Below, in pieces: positions 44,391-55,233 of a stretch of 64,000 bases of DNA. The position numbers and the translations under genes were made by a program. How positions within the stretch are numbered: position 1 is the first letter of the stretch; each line of letters opens with the position of its first letter. This DNA comes from Haematococcus lacustris (lineage: Eukaryota; Chlorophyta; Chlorophyceae; Chlamydomonadales; Haematococcaceae), in contig JASKMD010000149.1 in NCBI GenBank assembly GCA_030144725.1, positions 62,001 through 126,000 of the forward strand. The letters are read 5' to 3'. Below the pieces are notes generated by a model. That model saw only the letters and a list, made by a program, of their open reading frames with translations, was not told the DNA's origin and searched no databases.

Positions 44391-46907
44391 TCATGCAGCC
44401 ACCGCCTGCACCATCTGCCTCACCATAGCCTGCACAGCAGCACACGCAATGCCAGGGCTGGCTCCATCGTGGCCTGCCAGCTCAGGGCACCCACCACACT
44501 CAGCAAGCTTGTGACCAGCTGATGCTGGGAGCATCACCTCAACCCAGTGATGTGTGACCACCATGAAACACTCCACATCTAGCCCGCTGCACAGCAAATG
44601 ACACCCTGCATGAGCTTTACCTAAACTAGGCATGTTAGGCACGCATGCCCCTGGCCCAGGGTCCAGTGTGATGCCCCTTAATGGGGCACTTATCCCAGTC
44701 AGGAGTCGCACCTCCAACAGCAGGTGTGTGGCTGCGGCAAAACCATACCCTGCTGCCCCACGCCACTGGCAAGCCATGCACTCGAGCCGTAACCAGGGCC
44801 AAGGGCTGTGCTCTCTGCTACGGCACTAGGCACCTAGCCCACTGCAGAGCTGATGACACCAGCCATCACAGCTGACAGATGCCCCATGCCTTCCCAAGAG
44901 CACGCTTGTGTAGCAGCACCATGGCACACCGGTGGCATGAGCCCGGCCAACCAATGGCATTGTGTTGCGGTCGCTCACCTGCAGAGCTGCCTCCACCACC
45001 TTCTGGCTGTCAATCAGGGCCAGCCTGCCCACCGGCGGCACGTGAACAAACACGGCATGCCGGGGGGCTGGGCAACAGCGTCTGCTGCCCGGCAGAGCCT
45101 GCTGCTCGCCTGGCCCTGGCCTGCTGCCCTGCTGCCCAGCTGCATGGTGGTGGGCTGTTGTCCCTAGAGAGTCCAGCCGGGCAGCACCTGTGGCAATGGG
45201 TGAAGCAGGAGCAAGCTGTGGCTGGGCTGGCTGGGCTGGCTGAGGGGACTGTGCAGCCCTAGTGGCTGGTGCTGAGGCCGTAGCCCAGGTTGCGTCCCCA
45301 GCTGTGGCTGGCTGCACAGGTGGGGGCATCTTGTTGACATCCAAGGGGGTGGCCGCTGTGGCTGGCATGGGTGCCCTGACCTCCTGGTGCTGGGTGGCCA
45401 GCAGCAGGCTGCAGGAGCGATAGAAGACATACTGCGCACGCAATGGGCACCGTACGGCATCTTGATGGTGGCAGGAGGACATCAAGCAGCCCCTAGTCAG
45501 GCCCCAAAGACTGGCACTGCCACTGCTGTAGTGGCCGACACTGACACTGGCACACCAGATATCTTGGACAGCCCCAGCCCTTAGGCAAAGAAAGGCAGGC
45601 AGAACCAACCCTTTGCGCATGCCGTCACACACACAGCCAGTGACTCGCTCCGCTTTGCCGCCCTGCTGACCTGCTGCTGTACCCCACACCTTGCTGCTGC
45701 CCCCTCACCCCTGCCCGGCCCTGCTGCCCCCTGGTGTGTGCCCCCCGCACATTGCACAGGTAGCGCCCCGCATCCTCCGACACGGCCACAGCCAGGCCCT
45801 GGGCCCGCAGCTCAGCCGACACTGCCTCGAGGTCCAGGCCTGACCGCAGACACAGGCCCGGGGCAGCACAGCCTGCAGCCAACACGAGTGGGCAGCCTGC
45901 TGGCCACCATCTAGCGGTAGCCCAGTGCCAGCTGCTGGCGGGTTGGGGTGCGCAGTGGTGGCACCACCCAGCAGCTGTATCAAAGCTAAGACTCGCGAAT
46001 CTCGCCCATGTGGACAATACCCACTCAAAATGCATGTCTGGTATGCACACACAGCACATGCACCAGCATGAGCTGTGGCATCAACCCCTAGGGTGGGACC
46101 ATATTATTCTATTTGGCTCTGTATTGTTGCACTGTCCGTCTTGTGTGCAGTGCGGGTCACCCAGCTGCTATGCGCAGGGCCGGGTGTTGAGGCAGCTGCT
46201 GATACGGCTCTATGCCTGGTGGTGGCTGAGGCTCTGCCCACCTGGCACCCCACAGCACCAGCTTCCACACTGCAGGGGAAATGTGCACCAGCAGCCCGCC
46301 TTGCCCTTGACCCACACAGTTGCTCAGAACTCACAGTCAATGGGGGACCCCTCGGCAGGCTGGAAGCCCCGCACGTCTGCCATGCGGAAGGACGCCTGCA
46401 TGCCAAGGACCAGGGCAGGCCAGATAGGAGGCCGGGAGCACGTGACAGCATGACTTCGCCACAGCCCTAGTCCCTGCTCCCTGACAGCAATGAGTGTGGC
46501 CCTGGACTTGACCCCCTTGACCTTGTTGAATCCCTCTCAACCTCCAAACCTCTGCTGTCATGGCAGGCAGGGCTTCCACCTCAGTCGTGCAGTTCTGCGC
46601 CAGTTTCAATCGCTGCCTGCCTCACGTCGTTGTAGCTGCACTGCTCGAGCTTCACATGGTGTCCTTGACCATCCACTCCTAGGTGGCAGATGAGCAGGGC
46701 CTCATCCGCGGGCAAGCTGCGCAGTAATGGCTGCAGCTTCGTTACGTGCCACTCGTCTACATCCTGCGCGGCGACTGGCAGAACGCAGCATTCCGCGAGG
46801 GGGAGTGGAGGCCTTGCAGCAAATTCTGCGAGCAGCTGCTCCGTTGGGTTCTGAGGAACTCCAGGAAAACTCCCAAAGCCAGTTAGGACAATTCGGACTG
46901 TAGCCAT
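44391..46907 (-). CDS. Pyroglutamyl-peptidase I, complete, 5 exons, 307 aa
   Basis: Exons (minus): 46907-46626, 46395-46335, 45839-45751, 45431-44979, 44429-44391; phases agree and the sum is 924 nt. The cysteine peptidase removes N-terminal pyroglutamate from peptides in the cytosol. The start MATVRIVLTGFGSFPGV carries the family's N-terminal signature, followed by NPTEQLL. Exon 2 gives SFRMADVRGFQPAE. Exon 3 ends SEDAGRYLCN with the catalytic Cys. Exon 4 begins YVFYRSCS and later has HAVFVHVPPVGRL with the catalytic His. The last exon adds AMVRQMVQAVAA. Known enzymes are about 200-220 residues; here about 100 residues of Ala/Pro/Gln-rich sequence are inserted in exon 4 between YRSCS and HAVFVHVPP, between the catalytic Cys and His. 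An alternative longer exon 1 would run into a stop, so the gtgagg donor after CSYND is preferred. Confidence 0.9.
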
Positions 46908-46956
46908 TTTCGTCGGTTTGTCCAGATGGAGTTGGTAAGATGGCCACAAATAACCC

Positions 46957-47288
46957 GTGTGCACATATCCATACAGTACTAAGGTAGCCAGTGGATCGCA
47001 TGGGGGATGTGGTGCGCCCCCCGGATATGGAGGTGGTGAAGCAGCGTGTCGATCCTCCCGTCACCAGGACCCTTCCCCAGCACAGGACCCTGGCCAGCGC
47101 CCCCCCCCCCCCCGTTTGGGATTGACCCAGTGCCCCTACCCCAGGCCCCCATTTGGGGCAGGTGGCTGGACCGGGATATCAACCCGTGCCGGGACACCAA
47201 CCCGCGCCGGGACTTCCAGCGCATTGGGGAGAGCGTGAAGCACCCTCTGGAGGTAGCCATGCGTATTAGCTCCGAGCCAAAATGCTAA
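46957..47288 (+). pseudogene. Fanzor C-terminal remnant 3 (highly degraded)
   Basis: The frame ending at 47288 reads GRWLDRDINPCRD, then FQRIGESVKHPLE. It parallels remnant 1 ([20 protein letters not shown]...RPLEL) with a small internal duplication of the Asp/Asn block. Upstream is a run of 14 C. It begins about 50 bases 5' of the pyroglutamyl peptidase ATG, on the other strand, so it lies in that gene's promoter region. Only motif similarity supports it. Confidence 0.55.
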
Positions 47289-47345
47289 TATTAGCTCATA
47301 CCGTACTCTCCCTTTTGATTCCCTATCCCGAATCGTTTTTTGTCC
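47284..47345 (+). repeat. Left arm of an inverted repeat (element W)
   Basis: The palindrome GCTAATATTAGC is followed by a TACCGTACTCTCCCTTTTGA stretch that recurs inverted at 53680-53755. The arms enclose the whole Y3/Z1 nest. Confidence 0.6.
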
Positions 47346-47998
47346 TTAGAGAAACCGGGAATGATTAAAAAATGTTTATTTCTGGTCTTTCGGGAGTAGT
47401 CAAACAATTAGTTGACCTTGACGAAAGTGCCAGCAATGGACCACTTTGTGGTCCGGGGCATCAGTGCCGCCGACGCAGCTGATAATCTGCACCGCGAGCT
47501 CCTTATGCACGATGAACAACGCTTTAAAAAAGTCTTTGGATCGTCAAGCGGCAATGATTGATCTTGCCGCATCGCCCAGCACACCTCCTGCTCTCGCACG
47601 CACCGGCAACGCGTATGAGAACTGGTGGCAACCTGCTAGGATTCAGCCCACCCTGGGCTGGGCCAGGGGGAGGCGGGCCAGGCTGGGGCAAAGGCTGGGG
47701 TCACAGGACAGGCCGGGGTGGCAACCAGGGTGGCTGCTATGCCCCGGGCAAGGTCGAGGAAGGTGGGCCAGGCTGGGGCAAAGGCTGGGGTCACAGGACA
47801 GACAAGCGTGGCAAATAGGCTGGCAAGGCGGGCAAGGCGGGCAAGGCGGGGTGCTTGCTTTGGCCAAGGCAGCAGAATGGGTGGCTGCAGGAATACGATA
47901 AGTCTGAATGGTCCAAGGCAGATGATGAGATATGCCGGTACTGCCAGCAGTGGCAGGAGGACCACGACTGTACTAGCGAGGTTCAGTGCCGCCGGTGT
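47346..47998 (+). other. Unassigned ORF debris with Gly/Trp repeats and a Cys cluster
   Basis: Reads MDHFVVRGISAADAADNLHR near 47436. A tandemly repeated GGPGWGKGWGHRT segment follows (47660-47810), then CRYCQQ...CTSEVQCRRC just before the Y3 left end. The Gly-rich repeat and Cys cluster recall retroelement gag proteins, but frames shift between the parts and no family is assigned. Confidence 0.35.
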
Positions 47999-48528
47999 TC
48001 AGGTGTTCCCAACATGGGGTTGGTTATCTTCATGCAAGTACTCTCTCAATACCGCACTGTTTTCGATAGCGTTTATCATAATGGCATTGGCGGTTTAGTC
48101 CGCGTAATCTGACCATCAGCGCAAGCCATTGGAGTCTTTGCTCGCGTACTGCCACATGTGCCCGCGAACAAATCACATCGGCGAGACGGGTCTCTTTGGC
48201 ACGGTGAGCCACATCGCTGAGGCCCCATCTACCTACCGTAGTGAGCTGGTTGTGCACAAATGGAATGTCCGGCTGACACCCAACGCGATGTCTGCCGGGC
48301 GTGCAGGGCACCTTGACGGGGTGTTTAAACCATATAAATATACTCGCTTCCGCCGAATACACCATTTGGGTCGGCGCACACTAAGGTATCACCGGCTTAG
48401 ACCCCCCTCCTCCACTGTGTCCTCCACTGTGTTGCACCCGCTGCACCCACAAGAAAATGGCTATATTTCATTTGTTCTTGACCCATTACCGCATCTGTTG
48501 AAACAAACCGCACAACAAACAGCTTAGG

Positions 48529-50308
48529 TCAGGCGTTCCCAACATGGGGTTGGTAATCTTCATGCAACTGCGGCCCATCTACTCCATCATTTGAAGTAAC
48601 GTTTGCTGCGTCTGCTGCAATGCGATAACGCGCGTTTAATGTAAGACTGGAATTGCCATCGGAGTCTTTCGATGCGGGCAGCCACATGTGACCCCGGATG
48701 TGTCCCAATAAGAGACCGTGGTTAGCTACACTGGTAAGCTACGTCCTTGGCTATCCGTTAGCGATGCACGACATGTCGGTGGCGCACACCACCGAAGTCT
48801 GGCAAACATGGCTGCGCGAGCTTCCTGATGGTGCAAGCCACTTGGCGAGGATGTGAAAGAGCCCAATTTCGAGTGTGGCAGCGCTGTATCGCTATAATGG
48901 TGGGCGGCACAGTAGGGACTAGTCACCCCCTCCAGCTATGATCCGCTTTATGTTTTCAACCATTGAACAAACAGCCTGGCCTCACTCGAATTTGTTATAG
49001 CATACTCAATAACGCGTCCGTGGCACTATGCAACTCAATCATTGGGTCTGTAGGTGTCAAGATTGACCCCTTACAAGGTACACATGCTAATGGCTACAGG
49101 TGCATGAGGAGCCGACTGAGCTTGGCTGACCACTCCGCCACATGGCCACCACCAACACACCTTGACCCACCATCTCCCAACCTCGTCTACCCCGCCCAGC
49201 TCCCAGTAGCCCCTCATCCCAGCCTGCCATCAGCCTCCTCCCCCCTAACCCTCCTTCTCCTCGCCTCCTACCTCTCCCCAACCTCTCCTTCACCCATCTC
49301 CGTATCCATCACCCCCCATCACCCTGACCACCGAGCCAAGCCCGTAGCCCCGCTCAGCCACCTCTCGATCCCAAACCATGAAGAAGAAGAAATTAAGCAA
49401 GGCCAAGAGTGCTCAGCTCTATGCACTCAACAAGTCGCCAAGGGCTGGCAATCTGCATTGCCCTAACAACATCAAGGCTGCAGCTTGTATAGGCACAAGC
49501 GACAAACTGTGACCTGCAGGCTGAGGTGCAGCGGCTGCGGGATGTGGAGCAGTTACTAATGGGCACTGCGGATGGGTTGCAAGGCGATCTAGACGACCTG
49601 CAGGCAGCGCACCAACGCCTGCAGGATGAGCATGCAGCTTTGCAGCAAGTGGCATCCAGAACAGCAGCTACCAATCACTCCCTACGGGCTGCTCGACGCA
49701 GCCTCCAGGGTCAGGTGCATAACTACCGGCACAAACGCCGCCCCCACCACTCCCCACTCACCATCAAGCAGAGGCAGCACCCCCTCAGCAGCAGCAACAG
49801 CTGGCAGCGGCAAGCACGTCACGTAAGCGTGAGGCACCTGCAGCTAACAAGTCGAGGGCAGCAAAGCAAGGTGAGACAACACCACGTACTGCACCTAGCA
49901 CCTTGTTAAGGGTACTAGAGCAGCCGGTAATGCACTTGCGCCAGCAGCAGCTCCAAATGCTAATAGTGGTATCCAGTCGTCACGACTGCCGTCGTCGCGT
50001 CCACATGCCAAAAGCAAATCATGTTCCGACTGCTGCTGCGAGTTGCAGGTGCCAGCAACAACGGCGTGGCGAAGCGCGCTAGTGTGGCGCGCCTCGCATG
50101 AGGCAAAATCGCATGAATTCAAATGTCGATCTTTGGGCAGGCACTGAGCACCGCTGAGAGCGAGATAGTTTTGGCTGCGTCGGCCATCTCGTAGCTTTGA
50201 GTCTCCTCTGTTTCAAGCACTGTTTACATATATTTTTGACTGAGTGGCTGCGGAGATACAGGCTTCCTATCACAGGGGGGTGGTTTTCAGGTAGTTGGGA
50301 ACGCCTGA
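48529..50308 (+). mobile_element. Z1: 1780-bp TIR element nested in Y3
   Basis: Starts TCAGGCGTTCCCAACAT, ends GTTGGGAACGCCTGA, flanked by the 7-bp duplication gcttagg (48522-48528 and 50309-50315). Removing it restores continuity with Y1. Its right third matches Z3 (58.8-59.3 kb), and a stretch near 48846-48910 matches 57990-58065. Inside is a basic start MKKKKLSKAKSAQLYALNK, then a coiled coil (EVQRLRDVEQLL...DDLQAAHQRLQDEHAALQQ). Frames shift farther on. Confidence 0.85.
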
Positions 50309-50672
50309 GCTTAGGCCTCTATCTGTTTGACAGCTTTGAAGTTACATCATGTACACCAGAATGGTGCAAGGCCACGGCATGCAACGACCTACCATGCCCG
50401 CCACCCCTCCACCCATCAATGCAGGAGCCCACCTCATTGCCCACCCTTCCCAGCCCAATCCCTCCCAGCCCACCCCCTCCCTGCCCACCCTCCCAGCCCA
50501 CCCCTCCCAGCCCACCCCCTCCCAGCCCACCCCCTCCCAGCCCACCCCCTCCCAGCTCACCCCCCTCCCCACCGCCCCCTCCCAGCCCTAGCCACCCCTG
50601 CTGCACCTGCAAAAGCTGCATGCCTCACCCAAGGCGGGGTTTAAATGCTGCCCTAGTGGCTTAAAAGCTCAG

Positions 50673-51313
50673 ATGAAGAAGGCACAGGGTGAGACTATGC
50701 GGTTACGGGCAGAAGTTGAGCGGCTCCACCAGCAGCTCGATGATGCGATGGCACATTTCCAGCAGGTGCAGGCAGACATGGAGCAGCTGCAGGCAGCACA
50801 CCAAGAGGTGCAGGGTGAGAATGTGTCATTGGAGCAGCTGGCTGAGGAGCGCACCCATGCAATCCAGCTGCTGGAGCAAGACAAGTGCCGGCTGTCCCTT
50901 GCGATACGCAACGTCCGCCGCTGCCGTCAACGCGGCCCCCGGCTCACCCGGCATCAGCGGCAGCTATTGAACATCCTAATGCAGCACCGGGTGTCACCAG
51001 AGGTGCTGCAGCGGTGTGCTGAGGGTGGTTATGGCTATGGCACTGCAGCCCAGCAGCCCTGCCCGGCTCCTGACCCACCCGCGTTGACAGCCAACTTCAT
51101 TCCCACGCAAGAGGGGCGCCGTGGGAAGCCAACACTACCTCAGCACAGCCAGGCTGGTGCTGCAGACACAGGTCAGCTGCCGCAAGCTGGGCATGTGCCG
51201 AGAGCTGTTCGTGAATGAGCAGTGCCTGGTGCCCAACCCACACCGACCTGGGCAGATCACTGTGGGGCGGCAGTTGCTCGTGGTAGCCAAGTACCTGAAG
51301 AGCAAGACCCTTG
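50673..51313 (+). CDS. Y3 unknown protein, part 1: coiled coil plus conserved VGRQ block
   Basis: An ATG-start frame (50673) gives about 75 residues of heptad coiled coil ([20 protein letters not shown]...[15 protein letters not shown]), then a basic segment ([19 protein letters not shown]). A one-base shift near 51110 leads into [40 protein letters not shown] and [17 protein letters not shown], ending at a donor at 51313 in phase 1. This second part is conserved in the fragments at 57812 (minus) and 58399 (plus), including the intron position. No known family is recognised. It may be the element's transposition protein or an accessory one. Confidence 0.5.
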
Positions 51314-51316
51314 GTG

Positions 51317-52214
51317 AGGCTGGGCTGGGCTGGGCTGGGCTGGGCTGGGCTGGGCTGGGCTGGGCTGGGCTGGGCTGGGCTGGGCTGGGCTGGGCTGGGC
51401 TGGGCTGGGCTGGGCTGGGCTGGGCTGGGCTGGGCTGGGCTGGGCTGGGCTGGGCTGGGCTGGGCTGGGCTGGGCTGGGCTGGGCTGGGCTGGGCTGGGC
51501 TGGGCTGGGCTGGGCTGGGCTGGGCTGGGCTGGGCTGGGCTGGGCTGGGCTGGGCTGGGCTGGGCTGGGCTGGGCTGGGCTGGGCTGGGCTGGGCTGGGC
51601 TGGGCTGGGCTGGGCTGGGCTGGGCTGGGCTGGGCTGGGCTGGGCTGGGCTGGGCTGGGCTGGGCTGGGCTGGGCTGGGCTGGGCTGGGCTGGGCTGGGC
51701 TGGGCTGGGCTGGGCTGGGCTGGGCTGGGCTGGGCTGGGCTGGGCTGGGCTGGGCTGGGCTGGGCTGGGCTGGGCTGGGCTGGGCTGGGCTGGGCTGGGC
51801 TGGGCTGGGCTGGGCTGGGCTGGGCTGGGCTGGGCTGGGCTGGGCTGGGCTGGGCTGGGCTGGGCTGGGCTGGGCTGGGCTGGGCTGGGCTGGGCTGGGC
51901 TGGGCTGGGCTGGGCTGGGCTGGGCTGGGCTGGGCTGGGCTGGGCTGGGCTGGGCTGGGCTGGGCTGGGCTGGGCTGGGCTGGGCTGGGCTGGGCTGGGC
52001 TGGGCTGGGCTGGGCTGGGCTGGGCTGGGCTGGGCTGGGCTGGGCTGGGCTGGGCTGGGCTGGGCTGGGCTGGGCTGGGCTGGGCTGGGCTGGGCTGGGC
52101 TGGGCTGGGCTGGGCTGGGCTGGGCTGGGCTGGGCTGGGCTGGGCTGGGCTGGGCTGGGCTGGGCTGGGCTGGGCTGGGCTGGGCTGGGCTGGGCTGGGC
52201 TGGGCTGGGCTGGG
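51317..52214. repeat. (GGGCT)n array, about 900 bp, at a 5' splice site
   Basis: About 179 perfect pentamers. The donor gtgaggct of the Y3 intron (exon end 51313) runs straight into the array. The intron ends near 52276 at ttgcatgcag. Long GWAGL or PAQPS frames across it are artefacts. Confidence 0.97.
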
Positions 52215-52276
52215 AGGTGGATAAGTGAGGGATGAGTGAGGGATGACAAGATGACATGCTTGCTACTTTGCATGCA

Positions 52277-53090
52277 GAGATGTTGAAGCAAGGCAAGGCG
52301 ATACACTTGGCATTTGCAGTGTGCCGCCCTGCGCATGGATGACGGGCAGACTGACCCGGGTGTGTGGGACCCTCACTGCACATGGCACCAGTTCCAACAG
52401 GACATCCAGGCCATAGCTGAGGGCAGCCCATGAAGCACCGGGTTGCGCCTCCACCTCGAGGTGTACTTCCTGGCATGTCCCACCTCCAATGCCCCGGTGG
52501 AGTCCTTGCTACAGTTGCTGAAGCATGGAGCTGGACGCTTCATGGAGCTGCCTGCGCTCCTGGAGCATATGTCCCTGCACACACATAGGTCCACCCTCAA
52601 CAACATAGATGTGCAAGACTTCACGCTGCAACTGCCTAAGCTTCGCGCTGCGGTGCGGCTGCATGAGGTGTCTGCAGCCGTAGCCAAACCACCAGCCACA
52701 GCCGCACGCAAAGCCACAGCAGCTGCTTGGAGTGTTGGGGTGGTTGTGGTGAATGTGGGGGACCATGCAAACCAGCAAGGGGTGGCAGCAGCAACAACAA
52801 CAGCAGGGTGCAACAGAGTTGTGCCAGCTGGTGTGCCCCCCCCACAGCCCCACCCGCCCCCACAGCCACCCCCACAGCAGCCACCCCTGCAGCAGGGCTG
52901 GAGCTCGTGGGGCGAAGGGCCCCCTACATCACCTGAACCTGGCCACATGTATCAGTTAGCACTAGCTGCAATTGCCACCGAGGGGCAGGCTGCTATGGCT
53001 CAAGCGCCGGCTCCTGGCTGCACGCTCCGCAAACATACCACACCTGCTGGGGTGGGGCAGCCCCAGACAGCTGCCAAGCGCAAGCGGTGA
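52277..53090 (+). CDS. Y3 unknown protein, part 2 (frames broken)
   Basis: After the acceptor the phase-matched frame reads [16 protein letters not shown]; a one-base shift gives [20 protein letters not shown] and [16 protein letters not shown]; a further shift opens 52443-53090. That last part has [20 protein letters not shown] and [19 protein letters not shown], then a Pro/Gln-rich tail ending in a basic AAKRKR. No recognised domain or DDE triad. Two apparent frameshifts suggest decay or sequencing error. Confidence 0.45.
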
Positions 53091-53679
53091 CACACGAGAC
53101 ATAGTTAGACAAAGGTTGTAGTGGCCACCTTTCCCAACCGCACCTGCCAACTGCCTCCGTGCCACATTCCCGCAACCGCTTTCCGATCCGACTACTACTG
53201 CCGACGCGCATGCACACGTAGAGCAGCCTAAGCGGCGCGAGCAGTCATAGCGATGACTGCATGCTCCGCAACGGCTCAAATTTGAGTCACTAACTTTGAT
53301 GCTTTGCTGTGCACGGCCTACTGACTGGATAATTATTCTGGATGGATGAAAGGTAGCTGGCCGGGTTGGCTACATTGTGAATCATCTAGCATAGTATTTG
53401 GCGCAGTGAGTGCAGAGTTACAGCCGTCCTACTAATAAGGGTCGGTTTCCTGTCATTTCTGTTAGTTGGGAACACCTGAGGTCAGGTGATAAGGCCACTA
53501 GAAGAGAGACCACGACAGTTGACAATGTCAATCATATGATTTTGATGCGAGATTATTGGGGTGGGTGGCTTGATTATTTCTATGCACGAAGACGTTCTCA
53601 GAACTAACTTTCGACGTACTTTGGCCATCGGGGAACTTGAAACAATCAAAAATATGGCTCGGGGATAACATTTTTTTTA

Positions 53680-53755
53680 TAGTTTTCGAGGCCTCGGGAA
53701 TCAAAAGGGAGAGTACGGTAGTAGTAGGGTACTGCTAATATTAGCTCAATCGCTA
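53680..53755 (-). repeat. Right arm of the inverted repeat (element W)
   Basis: The reverse complement repeats GCTAATATTAGC and the CCGTACTCTCCCTTTTGATT stretch of the left arm, with an extra ACTACT-type insertion between. Confidence 0.6.
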
Positions 53756-53776
53756 TCTTTCGTGTCTGTCAATCAG

Positions 53777-55003
53777 TCGGGTGTTCCCAACTAACAGAAA
53801 ATGTCAGGAAACTGACCCTTGGCAGTCGGACGGCTGTAACTTTGCACTCACTGCGCCAAATATTATGCTAGATAGTTCACAATGTAGCTAACCCGGCCAG
53901 CTACCTTTCACCCATCCAAAATAGTTTTACACTCAGTAAGCCGTGCACAGTGAAGCATCAAAGTTGGTGATTTAAACTTGAGCCGTTGAGGAGCATGCAG
54001 TCATCGCTACGACCGCCCGCGTCGCTTAGGCTGCTCTACGTGTGCGTGCGCGTCGGCAGCAGCAATCGGATCGGAAAGCGGTTGCGGGAATGTGACACTG
54101 AGCCCACCTCCTCCCCATACCTGGAGGGCAATGCCACAGCTCGACCATTTTGATTTACAACATGCCACTTACTAGCTTAAGCTCCTCTCAGACATTGTTA
54201 CAAGCAGTCATACTCAGATATGTCAAAAGCACACTTTGGTCTGTGACCGTCAACTCCCTTCGCCGATTTCGGGGTCAGGGCCATGCAGTCAGTCACACAG
54301 CTCCACACCATGACCGAGTTTTGACTCGGCTCCTCTCAGAGTTACACTCCCCTACATGCCATCCACCTGCGTGCAAAGTTTCATAGCTCAACTGCCACCC
54401 CACAGCCCCGTGGCCCTGATTTTGCTTGGAGAACATGATGTCACTTTGAAGATGTCAAACTGATAGAGGCCTGGGTTGTTTGATGTGCGGTTTGTTTCAA
54501 GAGATCCGCCAATGAGTCAAGAACAAACATTACGTATCGCTTTTTCTATGGGTGCAGCGGGTGCAACACAGTGGAGGACAAAGTGGAGGAGGGGGGGGGG
54601 TGTAAGCCGGTGATACCTTAGTGTGCGCCGACCCAAATGGTGTGTTCGGCGAAAGCGAATACGCCCAGATGTTTGAATCACCCCGTCAAGGTGCCCTGCA
54701 CGCCCGGCAGACATCGCGTTGGGTGTCAGCCGGACATTCCATTTGTGCACAACCAGCTCACTACGCTACGTAGATGGGGCCACAGCGATGCGGCTCACCG
54801 TGCCAAGGAGACCCGTCTCGCCGCTGTGATTTGTTCGCGGGCACATGTGGCAGTACGCGAGCAAAGACTCCAATGGCTAGCGCTGATGGTCAGATTACGC
54901 GGATTAAACCGCCAATGCCAATGTGATAAACGCTATCGAAAACGGTTCAGTATGGAAAGAGTACTTGCATGAAGATTACCAACCCCATGTTGGGAACACC
55001 TGA
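53777..55003 (-). mobile_element. Y2: 1227-bp TIR element, inverted copy of Y1
   Basis: Ends TCGGGTGTTCCCAACTA and TGTTGGGAACACCTGA; duplication caatcag at 53770-53776 and 55004-55010. The whole length matches the reverse complement of Y1. It landed on the terminal TCAG of element V2. Confidence 0.9.
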
Positions 55004-55233
55004 CAATCAGGCGACCCCAACTAACAAAAAATGACAGGAAATGATAGGAAACAGACCCCTGGTAATCAAAACGACGCCGCGTCTCAGCCACGTGGTTTCT
55101 ATTTATGCATTGCACATCGATGGATAGATGACTCCGTCAGCTATGCGGTGCAAACTGTATCATTAAATACTGTGCAGTGTGGTGGGTGCTATGGCGTCTC
55201 AAATCTTCACATTCAAATCCATGCACTTTTTGC

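Larger units (their letters stand above)
47999..53479 (+). mobile_element. Y3: long copy of the Y element, split by Z1
   Basis: Left end TCAGGTGTTCCCAACAT matches Y1 and Y2 up to 48528; after Z1 (48529-50308) the sequence resumes, with similarity continuing to about 50380. The right 370 bases (53110-53479) match the right ends of Y1 and Y2 and end in GTTGGGAACACCTGA. Without Z1 it is about 3.7 kb, against 1.2 kb for Y1 and Y2, and only it carries reading frames between the shared ends. No matching target duplication is visible (left ccggtgt, right ggtcagg). Confidence 0.75.

Noticed and set aside
46626..46907. Extending pyroglutamyl peptidase exon 1 to the stop at 46580
   Set aside because: A canonical gtgagg donor after CSYND joins exon 2 in phase and restores the family sequence; the extension ends in a stop.
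51121..52476. Long GWAGL and PAQPS ORFs
   Set aside because: Translation of the (GGGCT)n array; true exon sequence ends at 51313.
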